Assembly: GCF_019351435.1 (NCBI RefSeq)
Contig: NZ_JAHWYN010000011.1
Location: 1 to 64,000, forward strand
Direction: 5' to 3'
DNA: 64,000 bases
Source of the DNA: Flavobacterium taihuense
GTDB taxonomy: Bacteria; Bacteroidota; Bacteroidia; Flavobacteriales; Flavobacteriaceae
A program made the position numbers and the translations under genes. Of this stretch, positions 46,162 through 54,282 are shown in pieces; position 1 is the stretch's first letter; the number at the start of each line of letters is the position of its first letter. The notes below the pieces were generated by a model. That model did no database searches. It was not told the DNA's origin and saw nothing but the letters and a program-made list of their open reading frames with translations.

Positions 46162-47112
46162 ATGAAACGATTTTTAGGAATTTTAACTTGTGTGATTGCT
46201 TTTATGGGCTGTGATGATGGAGATTTGATCGTAGATACCATTGATTTTACCGATGTTACCACAAGCAGCTGTTCGGACAATAATCTTCTTTTTAAACTCA
46301 AAGAAAGCGAATCTTTGATTCTGAATATTCCGGAAGAAACTTTTACGGACAATGCCACTGAAGCGGACAAACCAATAAAATTAAATGTTAGTTCAACAAA
46401 CCAGGTGGTTTATACTTTTTATGATGGTAAAGTTGCTTCAGGAAATATTTGTAATTTGATTCCTCCGGCAACTCCCAATATAAAGAATCAATGGGAAGCC
46501 TCTTCGGGGGTTATTCAAATTACGACAACAGCCGTTAAAAAACTGAACGAGACCGATAACAGTACCCGAATTACGGGATATAACAACAACATTGTTTTCA
46601 AAAACATTACTTTCGATAAAGGGAATGGTACTAGTCAGTTTTATGAGACTTTTTCTTTTGGAGATTACGTTAAAACAGTAAATCCATTGCCTTTTGGTTT
46701 CAACGAACTTTTGAATATATGTACAACTAGTGGCCAAGTTTACGATTTTAGTGAAAGTGAAGCTTTTACACTGGATATTGATCCTGCTTTAATTGCGAAT
46801 GAGGTTACTCCTGTTGGTTCGCCAAGAACTGGAGTGATAGGACTTGTTAAAAACAAACTAATGTACCGTTTGTTTAATGGTGTTGTGCCACCAGCTTATT
46901 TTTGTCAGGCGACAGATCCATTATTGCCTACTGTTAATCAAACATGGTTAGGGAAAGAAGGGGGTGTCATCGAGGTAACAACTACCACAAATGGGCCAAA
47001 TAGTTTTGTACACTCCATTATTCTTAAAAATGTAACACTCGAAAAAGGTACTAATAATTTTCAATTGGGGAACAGTTACAAATATGGTGAGTTACAAACG
47101 ATCAAATCATAG
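46162..47112 (+). CDS. Lipoprotein with two homologous halves
   Basis: A 316-residue lipoprotein with a signal peptide and Cys17 in FMGCDD. The mature part consists of two similar halves (about 38-165 and 175-312). Both contain a cysteine followed by an F-x-L-x-E-S segment, then an acidic stretch, a C-x-x-x-x-P motif (CNLIPPATP and CQATDPLLP), a Trp, and a strand ending in VEVTTTT or IQITTTA and IILKNVTLEKG or IVFKNITFDKG. This internal duplication suggests two beta-sandwich domains. It is not assigned to a family. A TATTTTTG -7 element is at 46138-46145. Confidence 0.75.
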   Translation: MKRFLGILTCVIAFMGCDDGDLIVDTIDFTDVTTSSCSDNNLLFKLKESESLILNIPEETFTDNATEADKPIKLNVSSTNQVVYTFYDGKVASGNICNLIPPATPNIKNQWEASSGVIQITTTAVKKLNETDNSTRITGYNNNIVFKNITFDKGNGTSQFYETFSFGDYVKTVNPLPFGFNELLNICTTSGQVYDFSESEAFTLDIDPALIANEVTPVGSPRTGVIGLVKNKLMYRLFNGVVPPAYFCQATDPLLPTVNQTWLGKEGGVIEVTTTTNGPNSFVHSIILKNVTLEKGTNNFQLGNSYKYGELQTIKS

Positions 47113-47128
47113 ATAACTTCAAATAAGA

Positions 47129-47168
47129 AAAACGTCAATATTGAAATTTTAGTATTGACGTTTTTTTA
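47129..47168 (+). terminator. Rho-independent terminator
   Basis: AAAACGTCAATA (47129-47140) pairs perfectly over 12 bases with TATTGACGTTTT (47153-47164) and a T-run follows. It ends the lipoprotein transcript and faces the leftward Smr gene. Confidence 0.85.
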
Positions 47169-47182
47169 TGGAGTTAGTGGAC

Positions 47183-47731
47183 TTATTTATTTTGCTTGAA
47201 ATATACTTCGGTGGCACCTGCACCGTATTTTTGGTAATTGGCATCCTGAAAAACGATATTGTCATAACGCCCAAACAGAAAATCCAATTCGGCTTTCAAC
47301 ACGCCTTCGCCCACACCGTGGATGAAAACAATCTTCGGAATACGATTGCGAATAGCAAATTCAATATGGCGTTTTGCCGTTTCCGATTGTAAAGTCAATA
47401 TATCGTAATTCGACATTCCCCGTTTATTGGGCACCAGTTTTTCGATGTGCAAATCAAACTCAGGAACCGGTAATTCGTGCTTGTCTTTCTTCTCTTTTAC
47501 AAAACTTCGTGGTTTCGGAATCTCTTTTTCTTTTGCGACTTCATTGATATTGAAACCTTTTATTTCTTCCATCAAGTTGGCAGATTCTCCTATTTTTAGG
47601 AGTTCATTTGTCGAAAAATTCATTACAAAGCCATCGGCAGTTTCAATAGTGACCACTTTGTCTTTTACCGATACGACAATGCCGTCCACCGCTTCATCCA
47701 ATACAGAAACTTTATCCCCTTTTTTAAACAT
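47183..47731 (-). CDS. Smr domain protein
   Basis: A 182-residue protein. Residues of about 1-45 form a small beta-domain (KKGDKVSVLDEAVDGIVVSV). The C-terminal Smr domain runs from about residue 95 (EFDLHIEKL) to the end, with IVFIHGVGEGVLKAEL as its conserved loop. Smr domains bind and nick branched or single-stranded DNA or bind RNA, and this stand-alone form is common in Bacteroidota. The start overlaps the next upstream gene's stop by 8 bases, suggesting that the two are transcribed together. Confidence 0.82.
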   Translation of the reverse strand: MFKKGDKVSVLDEAVDGIVVSVKDKVVTIETADGFVMNFSTNELLKIGESANLMEEIKGFNINEVAKEKEIPKPRSFVKEKKDKHELPVPEFDLHIEKLVPNKRGMSNYDILTLQSETAKRHIEFAIRNRIPKIVFIHGVGEGVLKAELDFLFGRYDNIVFQDANYQKYGAGATEVYFKQNK

Positions 47732-47912
47732 CTTCTTCTTCGTTTTTATCTTCGTTTTTACTCGGCGTCTTACTGCTCAATCGCATCATTCCCATCATAA
47801 AGACAACAATGGCAATCACCATTATGTATACATTTTTTTCGGCACTTGCTTGCTCGTACAACGCTATACCAATGGCTACAGCCATCAATAGGATTATAAA
47901 TTTTTTCATCAT
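47724..47912 (-). CDS. Small membrane protein
   Basis: The ATG at 47912 is preferred, giving 62 residues; a TTG upstream is an unlikely start. Two hydrophobic segments (FIILLMAVAIGIALY and VYIMVIAIVVFMMGM) predict a two-pass membrane hairpin, followed by a short acidic tail. It is not assigned to a family. It overlaps the Smr gene by 8 bases and lies upstream in the same direction. Confidence 0.6.
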   Translation of the reverse strand: MMKKFIILLMAVAIGIALYEQASAEKNVYIMVIAIVVFMMGMMRLSSKTPSKNEDKNEEEDV

Positions 47913-48497
47913 TTCATTTTCAATTCCCAAAAATACTAAACTTTTTGACTTATTGGGATGAAAATAAACGGAGTTATCATAGAAGAACTTAAATACTCAA
48001 AATTTAAAATTGCAAAAATCTTTAATCTTTTATCTAAAATCTGCAATCTTGCTATAGGCGTATCCTTGTTATAAAAAACTGCGTTCGTCCCTCTCTTATT
48101 TTTTGCAACAAGGTCGGGCTTTTGGCTTTATCTTTATTTTTTAAAGGAAAAAAATAAAGGATACCGCCGCAATCCGTTACGCAAAGTGTTTTCGATAAGG
48201 AAGTTTGTTTAAAATTAACTCTGAAGACACTCCTTAACCATTTTCTATCTGATAAAATAATAAAAAATAGATGAATTAAATTTTTATAAATAATTTCTAA
48301 TTTTTGTAAGATTAGTAATATAATTTAAGTATAAACGATGTATTTTGTCGATATTATTAGGAAGTAATCTTGTTTTTTTTAACTTTGAAATATAGTTGTT
48401 TGCATATAAAGTGTTTTCGAGTTTAAATATCGTTTCTTTTTATTTTCCCAAATTGCTAAATAAAATTATAAAGTCTAACAAATAAATTAAAATCAAA
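47913..48497. other. AT-rich gap with a dispersed-repeat-like segment
   Basis: At 48055-48190 the sequence changes character: ACTGCGTTCGTCCCTCTC, a hairpin ATCTTTATTTTTT followed by AAAAAATAAAGGAT, and ATACCGCCGCAATCCGTTACGC. This looks like a dispersed intergenic repeat of flavobacterial genomes, from memory. The remainder holds no gene, and a terminator-like sequence for the Smr pair was not found. Confidence 0.4.
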
Positions 48498-48596
48498 ATG
48501 CATCTAATTCTAGAACTCGGCATAGTTGCTGGTATTTTACTTTTAGCATTACTAATTTCTTTTGCAAATAAATTAAATCAAAAATCTGAGCGATAA
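48498..48596 (+). CDS. Possible single-pass small membrane protein (32 aa)
   Basis: A 32-codon frame from the ATG at 48498 to the TAA at 48594. The protein is almost entirely one hydrophobic helix (GIVAGILLLALLISFA) with a basic tail (NKLNQKSER). A second 29-codon frame starts 7 bases after it at 48603 and a strong terminator follows at 48732, so a short transcript is plausible. Too short to place in a family. Confidence 0.4.
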   Translation: MHLILELGIVAGILLLALLISFANKLNQKSER

Positions 48597-48731
48597 AAAA
48601 TCATGGATAGAATGACTTTAAATGAAAATTTGATTAGATTTAATTTATTGTCAAATTTGCAAAGTACAACTCGTATCGTAGAATTCCTTTAAACTGAGCC
48701 ACGCAGCAAAAGGAGTAATTCCAAAACTAAT

Positions 48732-48775
48732 AAAAACCACAAAGTAATAAACTATTATTTTGTGGTTTTTATGTT
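48732..48775 (+). terminator. Strong rho-independent terminator
   Basis: An 18-bp stem (48732-48749 with 48753-48770) with one mismatch or G-U pair; its arms begin AAAAACCACAAA and end TTGTGGTTTTT. It follows the two small frames and sits close to the creD stop at 48859, so it may terminate both directions. Confidence 0.8.
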
Positions 48776-48858
48776 TTTAGAGAAAGTATTTGTTTACTGT
48801 TATAAATATTTTTTTTCAGAAACAATATTGTTGATGCACAAATAACTCATAGTCATTT

Positions 48859-50211
48859 TCATTTATTCCAATCAATTTTTCTGGAGGAATACATTACGGC
48901 TGCTAGTATGCCAAATAAACCGATGCTTCCGACTAATAAGGCATAATTTTCCAGCTGAATGATTACATAGATGAAGGTGTACAAACCTGTGAGTGATGCG
49001 GCGATGAGCATTGGGAATTTGTTTCCTTTTAATATCGAAACGGAGTACAGCGATATCAAAGTGATGACAGCAAGGGCGGCTATTAAGTAGGCTTTCATGA
49101 AACTACTGTGTTCAGTAATGGAAATCAATAAGGTGTAAAATAAAATTAGCGCTAGCCCAATCATCGAATACTGGAAAATATGTATCCTGATTTTACTGAT
49201 CGATTGGATTAGGAAGAAAATTAAAAATGTCAAGCCAATTACGAGAAAGCCATATTTAGCGGCTCTTTCGTTTTGTTGGTATTGGTTTACTGGAATCACG
49301 AAATCGACTCCAAAAGCATAAGTACTTAAATCAGGTAAAGTTTCAAAAAATTGTTGCGAAAATGCTCTGTTGATATGGAGAATTTTCCAATTGGCCACGA
49401 AACCGTTACGGTCAATTTTTTTGCTCTTGTCATCAGGAAGAAAATTACCGGTAAAACTTGGTGAACTCCAGTTGGATTGCATGTTCAGTTGTGTAGTTTT
49501 ACCAATGGGAACCAATTTTATTTGTTTGCTTCCGTTGTAAGTGATGTCAAAACCAAAGTTTGTTTTGTCGGTTTTTAAAATGGTTTTCAAGTCAATAAAA
49601 CCAGTTTCCAATGCTTGGGTGGTATCGTTTGTGTTGGTGCTAAAAACGGGTTCAAATGTGAATTTGTTACCCCCAAGATTGATTTTGACCTCGTCTTTAA
49701 TACTTTTTAGATTGGTGGTTTTTATCAAAATAGTGGCTTTGTTCCATTGAATATTTTCGGTTGGGATGTTTTTGTTACTGAAATCAGGCTGGATATAATG
49801 ACCTTCAAAATTCATTTTAGAACTATATACTACCGATTCATAATTGTTTCGATTAAGCACTTTGGTTGTTACATTGGATTTGGCTTTCAATTCTTCCGGA
49901 AATAAATAGGCGTATTTGGTAATCGCTTTTCGTTGTTTTACTGTTTCGTTGGTTTTTTGGTTGATGGACAACGTTTCGTCAAAAGTGATGTAAGGCACTT
50001 TTAGAATTGGTCCATAAAAATAGATACTTTCGCCCCATTTGTCATTGATTTCAGAAATGACTTCTTCCTGACGTGTTGAACGTTCAAATATCAAACTTTT
50101 GACAAATTCCAACGGAATAAGTAATAGGAGGGTTAGCATTCCTACCATAATCATTTTGGCAGTATTGGATTGAAAAAAAGAAGTTGTGTTTTGGTTTTCT
50201 GGTGTTTCCAT
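48859..50211 (-). CDS. creD: CreD-like inner-membrane protein
   Basis: A 450-residue membrane protein with a cytoplasmic N-terminus, a membrane segment (IMVGMLTLLLLIPLEFV), a long periplasmic region up to about residue 300 and five or six closely spaced C-terminal membrane segments. The CreD landmarks are SEINDKWGESIYFYGPILKVPYITF and the CRE-like motif around FALSQ/FLFLIQ. Inner membrane CreD proteins support envelope integrity and are induced by beta-lactam-type stress. It is the last gene of an operon with the regulator and DUF1361 genes, which share the operator at 51268. Confidence 0.85.
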   Translation of the reverse strand: METPENQNTTSFFQSNTAKMIMVGMLTLLLLIPLEFVKSLIFERSTRQEEVISEINDKWGESIYFYGPILKVPYITFDETLSINQKTNETVKQRKAITKYAYLFPEELKAKSNVTTKVLNRNNYESVVYSSKMNFEGHYIQPDFSNKNIPTENIQWNKATILIKTTNLKSIKDEVKINLGGNKFTFEPVFSTNTNDTTQALETGFIDLKTILKTDKTNFGFDITYNGSKQIKLVPIGKTTQLNMQSNWSSPSFTGNFLPDDKSKKIDRNGFVANWKILHINRAFSQQFFETLPDLSTYAFGVDFVIPVNQYQQNERAAKYGFLVIGLTFLIFFLIQSISKIRIHIFQYSMIGLALILFYTLLISITEHSSFMKAYLIAALAVITLISLYSVSILKGNKFPMLIAASLTGLYTFIYVIIQLENYALLVGSIGLFGILAAVMYSSRKIDWNK

Positions 50212-50236
50212 GTTCTTTGTTTTTTGTAGTTAAAAA

Positions 50237-50557
50237 TTAAAGGAGTTGAAGTGTTTTTAGAATGCTGAAATACAGGAATGCAATAGGAATGTTGCTGATG
50301 AGAATTGCAATTTTGAGTCCAATGTATTTTCGCTGTTGGGGTAAAATATAAAAATGGTGCAACAAGTGAGTGAACATTATTGCATTCAGCGGCAAGGCCA
50401 TAATAATAAAGATACATCCGATGATAAAAACAAAAGAAGTGTCCTGCAGGGTTAGAAAAAGAATTAAAAAGAGTGTACCAATGGTAAAACAGCCAACGGC
50501 AAGTTCTGTAGAAGTTCTGCCTTCAAAAGGTTCTTCTTGGGAGAGGTTTGTTTGCAT
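50237..50557 (-). CDS. Small multi-pass membrane protein
   Basis: A 106-residue protein with three hydrophobic segments (VGCFTIGTLFLILFLTL, FVFIIGCIFIIMALPLNAIMF and IAILISNIPIAFLYF) and a short hydrophilic N-terminus. It is not assigned to a family. It lies between the DUF1361 gene (3 bases after its stop) and creD (25 bases before its start) in the same operon, so it probably works with CreD. Confidence 0.7.
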   Translation of the reverse strand: MQTNLSQEEPFEGRTSTELAVGCFTIGTLFLILFLTLQDTSFVFIIGCIFIIMALPLNAIMFTHLLHHFYILPQQRKYIGLKIAILISNIPIAFLYFSILKTLQLL

Positions 50558-50560
50558 GAT

Positions 50561-51220
50561 TTAATTAGAATTTATGGTTGAATAGATTTTTTTCAAGGAA
50601 TAAAATAAATAGATATAAGCTCCAAAATAGAAGGAAAACAATAGCGCATGTACCGACAATAAAGAAGTTAGAGTATCACTAATCAATTTTATGGGATTAC
50701 TTAGAATATCCCAACTGTTGTATCGCAGAATTCTGCCGAGATAAATTCCGATGCCACATAAAAAACAAATTATTGGCATCATTAGGTGAGTAATAAGGGA
50801 TGAAGTGTAATTTTTTATAATCTTTTCAAACTCTAACAATGAAATCATACCAACTGCAAATCCAATTAACGCATACGAACTAAAGACTACCAAATCAAAC
50901 CAAATTAAATGATTGCTTGATTGGGATAAATGAATCAAATCGGTTAAGATGTAAAATGAATTGGGCAAAAATAGAAGCCAGGCAAAAAGAAGCAAAAAGG
51001 TCCTAAACTTACTTCTTTGTAAAGAACTTTGAGATTTCAAATAACTAATGAAAAAATAGGGAATGAATGCCAAAAATAGGTTCCAAACCAAGAAAAAGAG
51101 GTAAATGGAATGGGTTAGTTTTACTCGTATAATTAACAAGCTGAAACAGTAGATCGTAAAGAGAAGCAAGACACTGTTAATCTTGCGGTTGCTGTTGAAT
51201 AATTTGAAGAGGAGTTGCAT
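50561..51220 (-). CDS. DUF1361 membrane protein
   Basis: A 219-residue DUF1361 protein with about six membrane segments, including LFTIYCFSLLIIRVKL and FLVWNLFLAFIPYFF, and the NSFYILTDLIHL motif seen in the family. The function is unknown. It is the first gene of the operon that continues through a small membrane protein and creD, and the palindrome at 51268-51286 lies 48 bases upstream. Confidence 0.82.
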   Translation of the reverse strand: MQLLFKLFNSNRKINSVLLLFTIYCFSLLIIRVKLTHSIYLFFLVWNLFLAFIPYFFISYLKSQSSLQRSKFRTFLLLFAWLLFLPNSFYILTDLIHLSQSSNHLIWFDLVVFSSYALIGFAVGMISLLEFEKIIKNYTSSLITHLMMPIICFLCGIGIYLGRILRYNSWDILSNPIKLISDTLTSLLSVHALLFSFYFGAYIYLFYSLKKIYSTINSN

Positions 51221-51267
51221 AATTTAAAGTTTTATATTTAATGAGATGTTTAATCATCGACTAAAAG

Positions 51268-51286
51268 TACTTTGAAATTCAAAGTA
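51268..51286. promoter_or_regulatory. Palindromic operator TACTTTG-N5-CAAAGTA (copy 1)
   Basis: TACTTTG (51268-51274) and CAAAGTA (51280-51286) are perfect inverted repeats around AAATT. The right flank AAATAATTAAAA and left flank AAAAG also match copy 2 at 52946. On the minus strand the arm reads TTACTTTG, close to the -7 element TAnnTTTG, so a bound repressor would block transcription of the DUF1361 operon. No other copy was noticed in the window. Confidence 0.65.
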
Positions 51287-51304
51287 AATAATTAAAAAAA
51301 TAGC

Positions 51305-51601
51305 TTATCGTTTTTGTATTAATTTTTCGAGTGCTTCAATATGGTTTTGGAATGCTTTGCGGCCTTCTTTGGTTGCTCTGTAGCTTGTATTTGGTTTTTT
51401 GCCTATAAATTGTTTTTCAATAGCAATATAATTCTCTTGCTCTAAAGCTTTGGTATGACTGGCGAGATTGCCATCAGTAACGCCAAGTAATTCTTTCAAA
51501 GTACTAAAATCTGTCGATTCATTGACCATCAAAACCGACATGATTCCAAGTCGTATACGGTGGTCAAAAGCTTTATTTATATTTTGAATAATGTTTTTCA
51601 A
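51305..51601 (-). CDS. Winged-helix transcriptional regulator
   Basis: A 98-residue DNA-binding protein with a winged helix-turn-helix: IMSVLMVNESTDFSTLKELLGVTDGNLASHTKALEQENYIAIEK, where the recognition helix follows GVTDGNLASH. The wing region YRATKEGRKAF closes it. It resembles small MarR/ArsR-type regulators known as ‘winged helix DNA-binding proteins’ in Bacteroidota. It lies between two promoters carrying the identical palindrome (51268 and 52946), so it is the natural candidate to bind them, including its own operon's promoter. Confidence 0.85.
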   Translation of the reverse strand: MKNIIQNINKAFDHRIRLGIMSVLMVNESTDFSTLKELLGVTDGNLASHTKALEQENYIAIEKQFIGKKPNTSYRATKEGRKAFQNHIEALEKLIQKR

Positions 51602-51604
51602 ATC

Positions 51605-52276
51605 TTAGTAGGTATCTATAATTGTAGTTACTATGTTAGAATGTTTCAGGTTTGATGGAGCTATAACGCTCTCATTAAGTGGAATTGTATTCCCATATCG
51701 TTCGGTTAATAAGACTTGAACTTTCGGATCTTTTAGATTAAAATTTTTCAGCTTCTGGAGCGGACACAATTCGATTCCAGCTCCATTTTTGTATATTTTC
51801 CAAACCAATTCGGAGCAATATATTTTATCATCAGACCATTCAAAATAATGATCATAGTCTTTATTCTGCAACAGATTAGCATAGTCCTTCATCTTTTGTA
51901 CCTTTTGCGGATTCAAAAGCAAAGAAGCATTTTTTATTCGGGTAACCACAAAATGACCCTCTTTTCCTCGATTGATCCAAGCTTCAATTGGGGTGTATTT
52001 TACAGGTTGCACGGCTTCAAAAACATATTTTTTGCCTTTCTCAATAAATACAATACCGCAATGCGAAAACTTGGAATTTGTTGCTATTCGAATCGCTTCA
52101 CTTTGTCTGGATTGGGAAGTTTGAAAAATCATATCGCTCTCTTGTATTTTGTCTAAAATACTTACCGCTCGAGTACCAAAAATAATATTCCCAAACATGG
52201 AATTTGCGATGAATAAAGCACATCCAAAACTCATCAAAAAGGTTATTATAGCAAAAATATATTTTGTTTTTTTCAT
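51605..52276 (-). CDS. YiiX-type permuted papain-like cysteine hydrolase
   Basis: A 223-residue protein with an N-terminal membrane anchor or signal (YIFAIITFLMSFGCALFIA). The circularly permuted NlpC/P60-like triad is visible: His in NSKFSHCGIVF, Glu in VFEAVQPVK and Cys in IYCSELVWKIY. The fold matches YiiX/YebB and the poxvirus G6 group. Substrates are probably amide or ester bonds in the envelope. It starts 28 bases downstream of the membrane protein gene and stops 3 bases before the regulator gene, so all three form one operon under operator copy 2. Confidence 0.82.
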   Translation of the reverse strand: MKKTKYIFAIITFLMSFGCALFIANSMFGNIIFGTRAVSILDKIQESDMIFQTSQSRQSEAIRIATNSKFSHCGIVFIEKGKKYVFEAVQPVKYTPIEAWINRGKEGHFVVTRIKNASLLLNPQKVQKMKDYANLLQNKDYDHYFEWSDDKIYCSELVWKIYKNGAGIELCPLQKLKNFNLKDPKVQVLLTERYGNTIPLNESVIAPSNLKHSNIVTTIIDTY

Positions 52277-52304
52277 GCTTCGTTCTTTTTGGATTGTATT
52301 CTTT

Positions 52305-52937
52305 TTATCTAAAAATCAATTTTCGGTCATATTTAAAATACATCATGCTTCCGTAAATGATATGGCAAATTCCAAAACCTAAAGCCCAAAATTCCAGTGC
52401 ATATCCAGATAATTCAGTAGAAATAAGGCCCAAGATTATAATAGTGATACCCAGATAGCGAACATCTCTAAAAGTGTATTTACTCGCATTTACACAAGAT
52501 AATCCATAAAAAATCAAAGTTACAGGTGCTATTAAACCGTAATTTCCGTTTCTTAATAATAACAGTCCAAAAATTCCTCCTGTGACTAGTGGAATCATGA
52601 AATTGATTATCAGTCTTTTGGAAGTGGAATTCCATATGGTTTCTCCTTCTCTTTTAGCTTTGTTAAAGGTAAGTAATGAAGCCGTAGTTATCGATAAAAG
52701 TAATACAACAAAAGCAGTCAAAACAATCAGTTTGAAAGTCGTACTTTCCAGCGTGATAATATTGTTATAGTTCGTAGTATCGTAGTTGTTTCGAATCAAT
52801 TCATGGCCTATATAGGCGCCTATCAAAGCATATATGCCAGCCATTATTCCAGCTAAACCACTCAAAGAAATAAACTGCGATGATCTGTTCATCATGTTCT
52901 TGATGTCACTAATGTCTTGTAAATATTTATCTTCCAT
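52305..52937 (-). CDS. Hypothetical multi-pass membrane protein
   Basis: The ATG at 52937 is chosen (210 residues); the longer frame contains the operator region. Six membrane segments are predicted, among them LSGLAGIMAGIYALIGAYIG and LIVLTAFVVLLLSITTASLL. A conserved-looking segment NFMIPLVTGGIFGLLLLRNGNYGL is included, and a short charged loop after the third segment. No family is assigned. It is the first gene of the operon with YiiX and the regulator, controlled by the palindrome 9 bases upstream of its start. Confidence 0.75.
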   Translation of the reverse strand: MEDKYLQDISDIKNMMNRSSQFISLSGLAGIMAGIYALIGAYIGHELIRNNYDTTNYNNIITLESTTFKLIVLTAFVVLLLSITTASLLTFNKAKREGETIWNSTSKRLIINFMIPLVTGGIFGLLLLRNGNYGLIAPVTLIFYGLSCVNASKYTFRDVRYLGITIIILGLISTELSGYALEFWALGFGICHIIYGSMMYFKYDRKLIFR

Positions 52938-52945
52938 GCATAAAG

Positions 52946-52964
52946 TACTTTGAATTACAAAGTA
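52946..52964. promoter_or_regulatory. Palindromic operator TACTTTG-N5-CAAAGTA (copy 2)
   Basis: TACTTTG (52946-52952) and CAAAGTA (52958-52964) around AATTA; the flanks AAAG and AATAAT match copy 1 at 51268. It lies 9 bases upstream of the 52937 gene start, close enough to overlap its promoter. It also lies about 50 bases before the rightward gene at 53012. Confidence 0.65.
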
Positions 52965-53011
52965 AATAATAAAATTCAAGAAAAACAATACTTTTTTATT
53001 ATTTTTATTAG

Positions 53012-53362
53012 ATGAAAATTACGGATGAATATATCTACCGCCAACCCGAAAAGTTCAGGTCAATTATCCTGCATCTAATAAGTGTGTTTGAGCGGAAAAT
53101 CCCTGAATTGGAGTTACTTTTCAAATGGGGAATACCTTATTTCTATTATAAGAAAACCCCTTTCTGTTATTTTGCTCCCAATCATAAAAGGGGATTTGTA
53201 GATGCTGGTTTTGCTAGAGGATTTCAATTGGTTGGAAACCAAGACTATCTTATCGGGGAAAAGAGGAATACAGTAAAGTCGCTTCGGTATTATAATTTAG
53301 AGGATATTGATAATGCTATTTTGGAAAATATAATTAGGGAAGCAGCAACTTTGTACAAATAA
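53012..53362 (+). CDS. DUF1801 domain protein
   Basis: A 116-residue DUF1801 (YdhG-like) protein. It starts MKITDEYIYRQPEKFRSIILHL and has PELELLFKWGIPYFYYK and FCYFAPNHKRGFVDAGFARG, the family hallmarks. DUF1801 proteins are small cytoplasmic proteins of unclear function, sometimes linked to iron or redox stress. It starts 48 bases after operator copy 2 but is transcribed in the opposite direction, so it may be divergently controlled by the same site. A terminator follows. Confidence 0.8.
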   Translation: MKITDEYIYRQPEKFRSIILHLISVFERKIPELELLFKWGIPYFYYKKTPFCYFAPNHKRGFVDAGFARGFQLVGNQDYLIGEKRNTVKSLRYYNLEDIDNAILENIIREAATLYK

Positions 53363-53363
53363 A

Positions 53364-53385
53364 AAAATCTCCCGGAGGAGATTTT
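53364..53385. terminator. Bidirectional terminator
   Basis: AAAATCTCC (53364-53372) and GGAGATTTT (53377-53385) form a perfect 9-bp stem around CGGA. A-runs lie on the left and T-runs on the right, so both the rightward DUF1801 gene and the leftward outer-membrane gene ending at 53406 could stop here. Confidence 0.75.
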
Positions 53386-53405
53386 GATTTCATATATTAA
53401 AAGAA

Positions 53406-54266
53406 TTATAGTCTAAAGATTCCTCCAAAAGAAATTATAGTTTCTCCATACCAAAAATGGTGTTGAGCATGATCACCAGTATAAGTAGTTCTTACATCAG
53501 TCATGTTGATATAACCACCTTTTAACTCGGTTAGCATGTAAAAATGTTTGAAGAAAGTAAAATTTAAGCCGGCATCAGCAGAAAAGCCATATCCTGAAAT
53601 ATGAAATTCATCATGTCTTGGTTTTTGCAAAACTGTAGCATCTGTTCTCGGAACCAATATACCCATTCCTACTCCTTCTGTGAAATTTAGTTGAAATATA
53701 TCGGTATTTGTAATGCCAAAAATAGAAGATATATCAGTGTAATAAGCTGCTTCGGTAAAGACATAATTTAATCCATTTGTATGTTCAAATTTTAAAAATT
53801 TACCGTCAGTTAAATCTATTGGTTTGTTATTGTACGTCCCGTTAAATTGAGAACCAGCTTCAGTCAAAGGCAAAGTAATAGTTCCATTAATCATTGCTGT
53901 TTGATTTTGAGTCATCACATATTTCATATGATCAATTCCAATAGAAACATTAAACTTGTCGTGGACAAAATACCCAACTTTCCAATTGGTCTGTGATGAA
54001 GTTAAGCTTCCAGGTTTCACATAATCAATATTCCAACCTTTAGGTAAATCATGAGATTGTGCATTTTCGACTGTAAAATTGTATCCTTCTCCTTCAAAAT
54101 GTATATCAGAAGTAGTGTAATAGCTCCTGTTTCCTCCCCAATGCGCAAAGAACTTCCCTTTGTTGTGTGCAGTATATAATTCAGCAGTCGGAACATCTCC
54201 TTGGGCAAAAGTATTAATAGATAAAAAAAGAACTAGAAATGAGGCGTATAAAAAATTTGTTTTCAA
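53406..54266 (-). CDS. Putative outer-membrane beta-barrel protein
   Basis: A 286-residue protein with a signal peptide (MKTNFLYASFLVLFLS, cleavage after TFAQ near residue 22). The mature part alternates short strands typical of a beta-barrel, with segments like TNWKVGYFVHDKFNVSIGI, FYMLTELKGGYINM and a C-terminal WYGETIISFGGIFRL ending in Leu. No specific family was recognised. It lies 16 bases upstream of the kdsA stop and is read in the same direction, so it may follow kdsA in a transcript. Its terminator is at 53364. Confidence 0.65.
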   Translation of the reverse strand: MKTNFLYASFLVLFLSINTFAQGDVPTAELYTAHNKGKFFAHWGGNRSYYTTSDIHFEGEGYNFTVENAQSHDLPKGWNIDYVKPGSLTSSQTNWKVGYFVHDKFNVSIGIDHMKYVMTQNQTAMINGTITLPLTEAGSQFNGTYNNKPIDLTDGKFLKFEHTNGLNYVFTEAAYYTDISSIFGITNTDIFQLNFTEGVGMGILVPRTDATVLQKPRHDEFHISGYGFSADAGLNFTFFKHFYMLTELKGGYINMTDVRTTYTGDHAQHHFWYGETIISFGGIFRL

Positions 54267-54282
54267 TGTGTTTAATTTAAAT

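Noticed and set aside
48603..48692. 29-codon frame as a confirmed gene
   Set aside because: It is too short to support on its own, with no recognisable feature; it is mentioned only as part of the possible short transcript.
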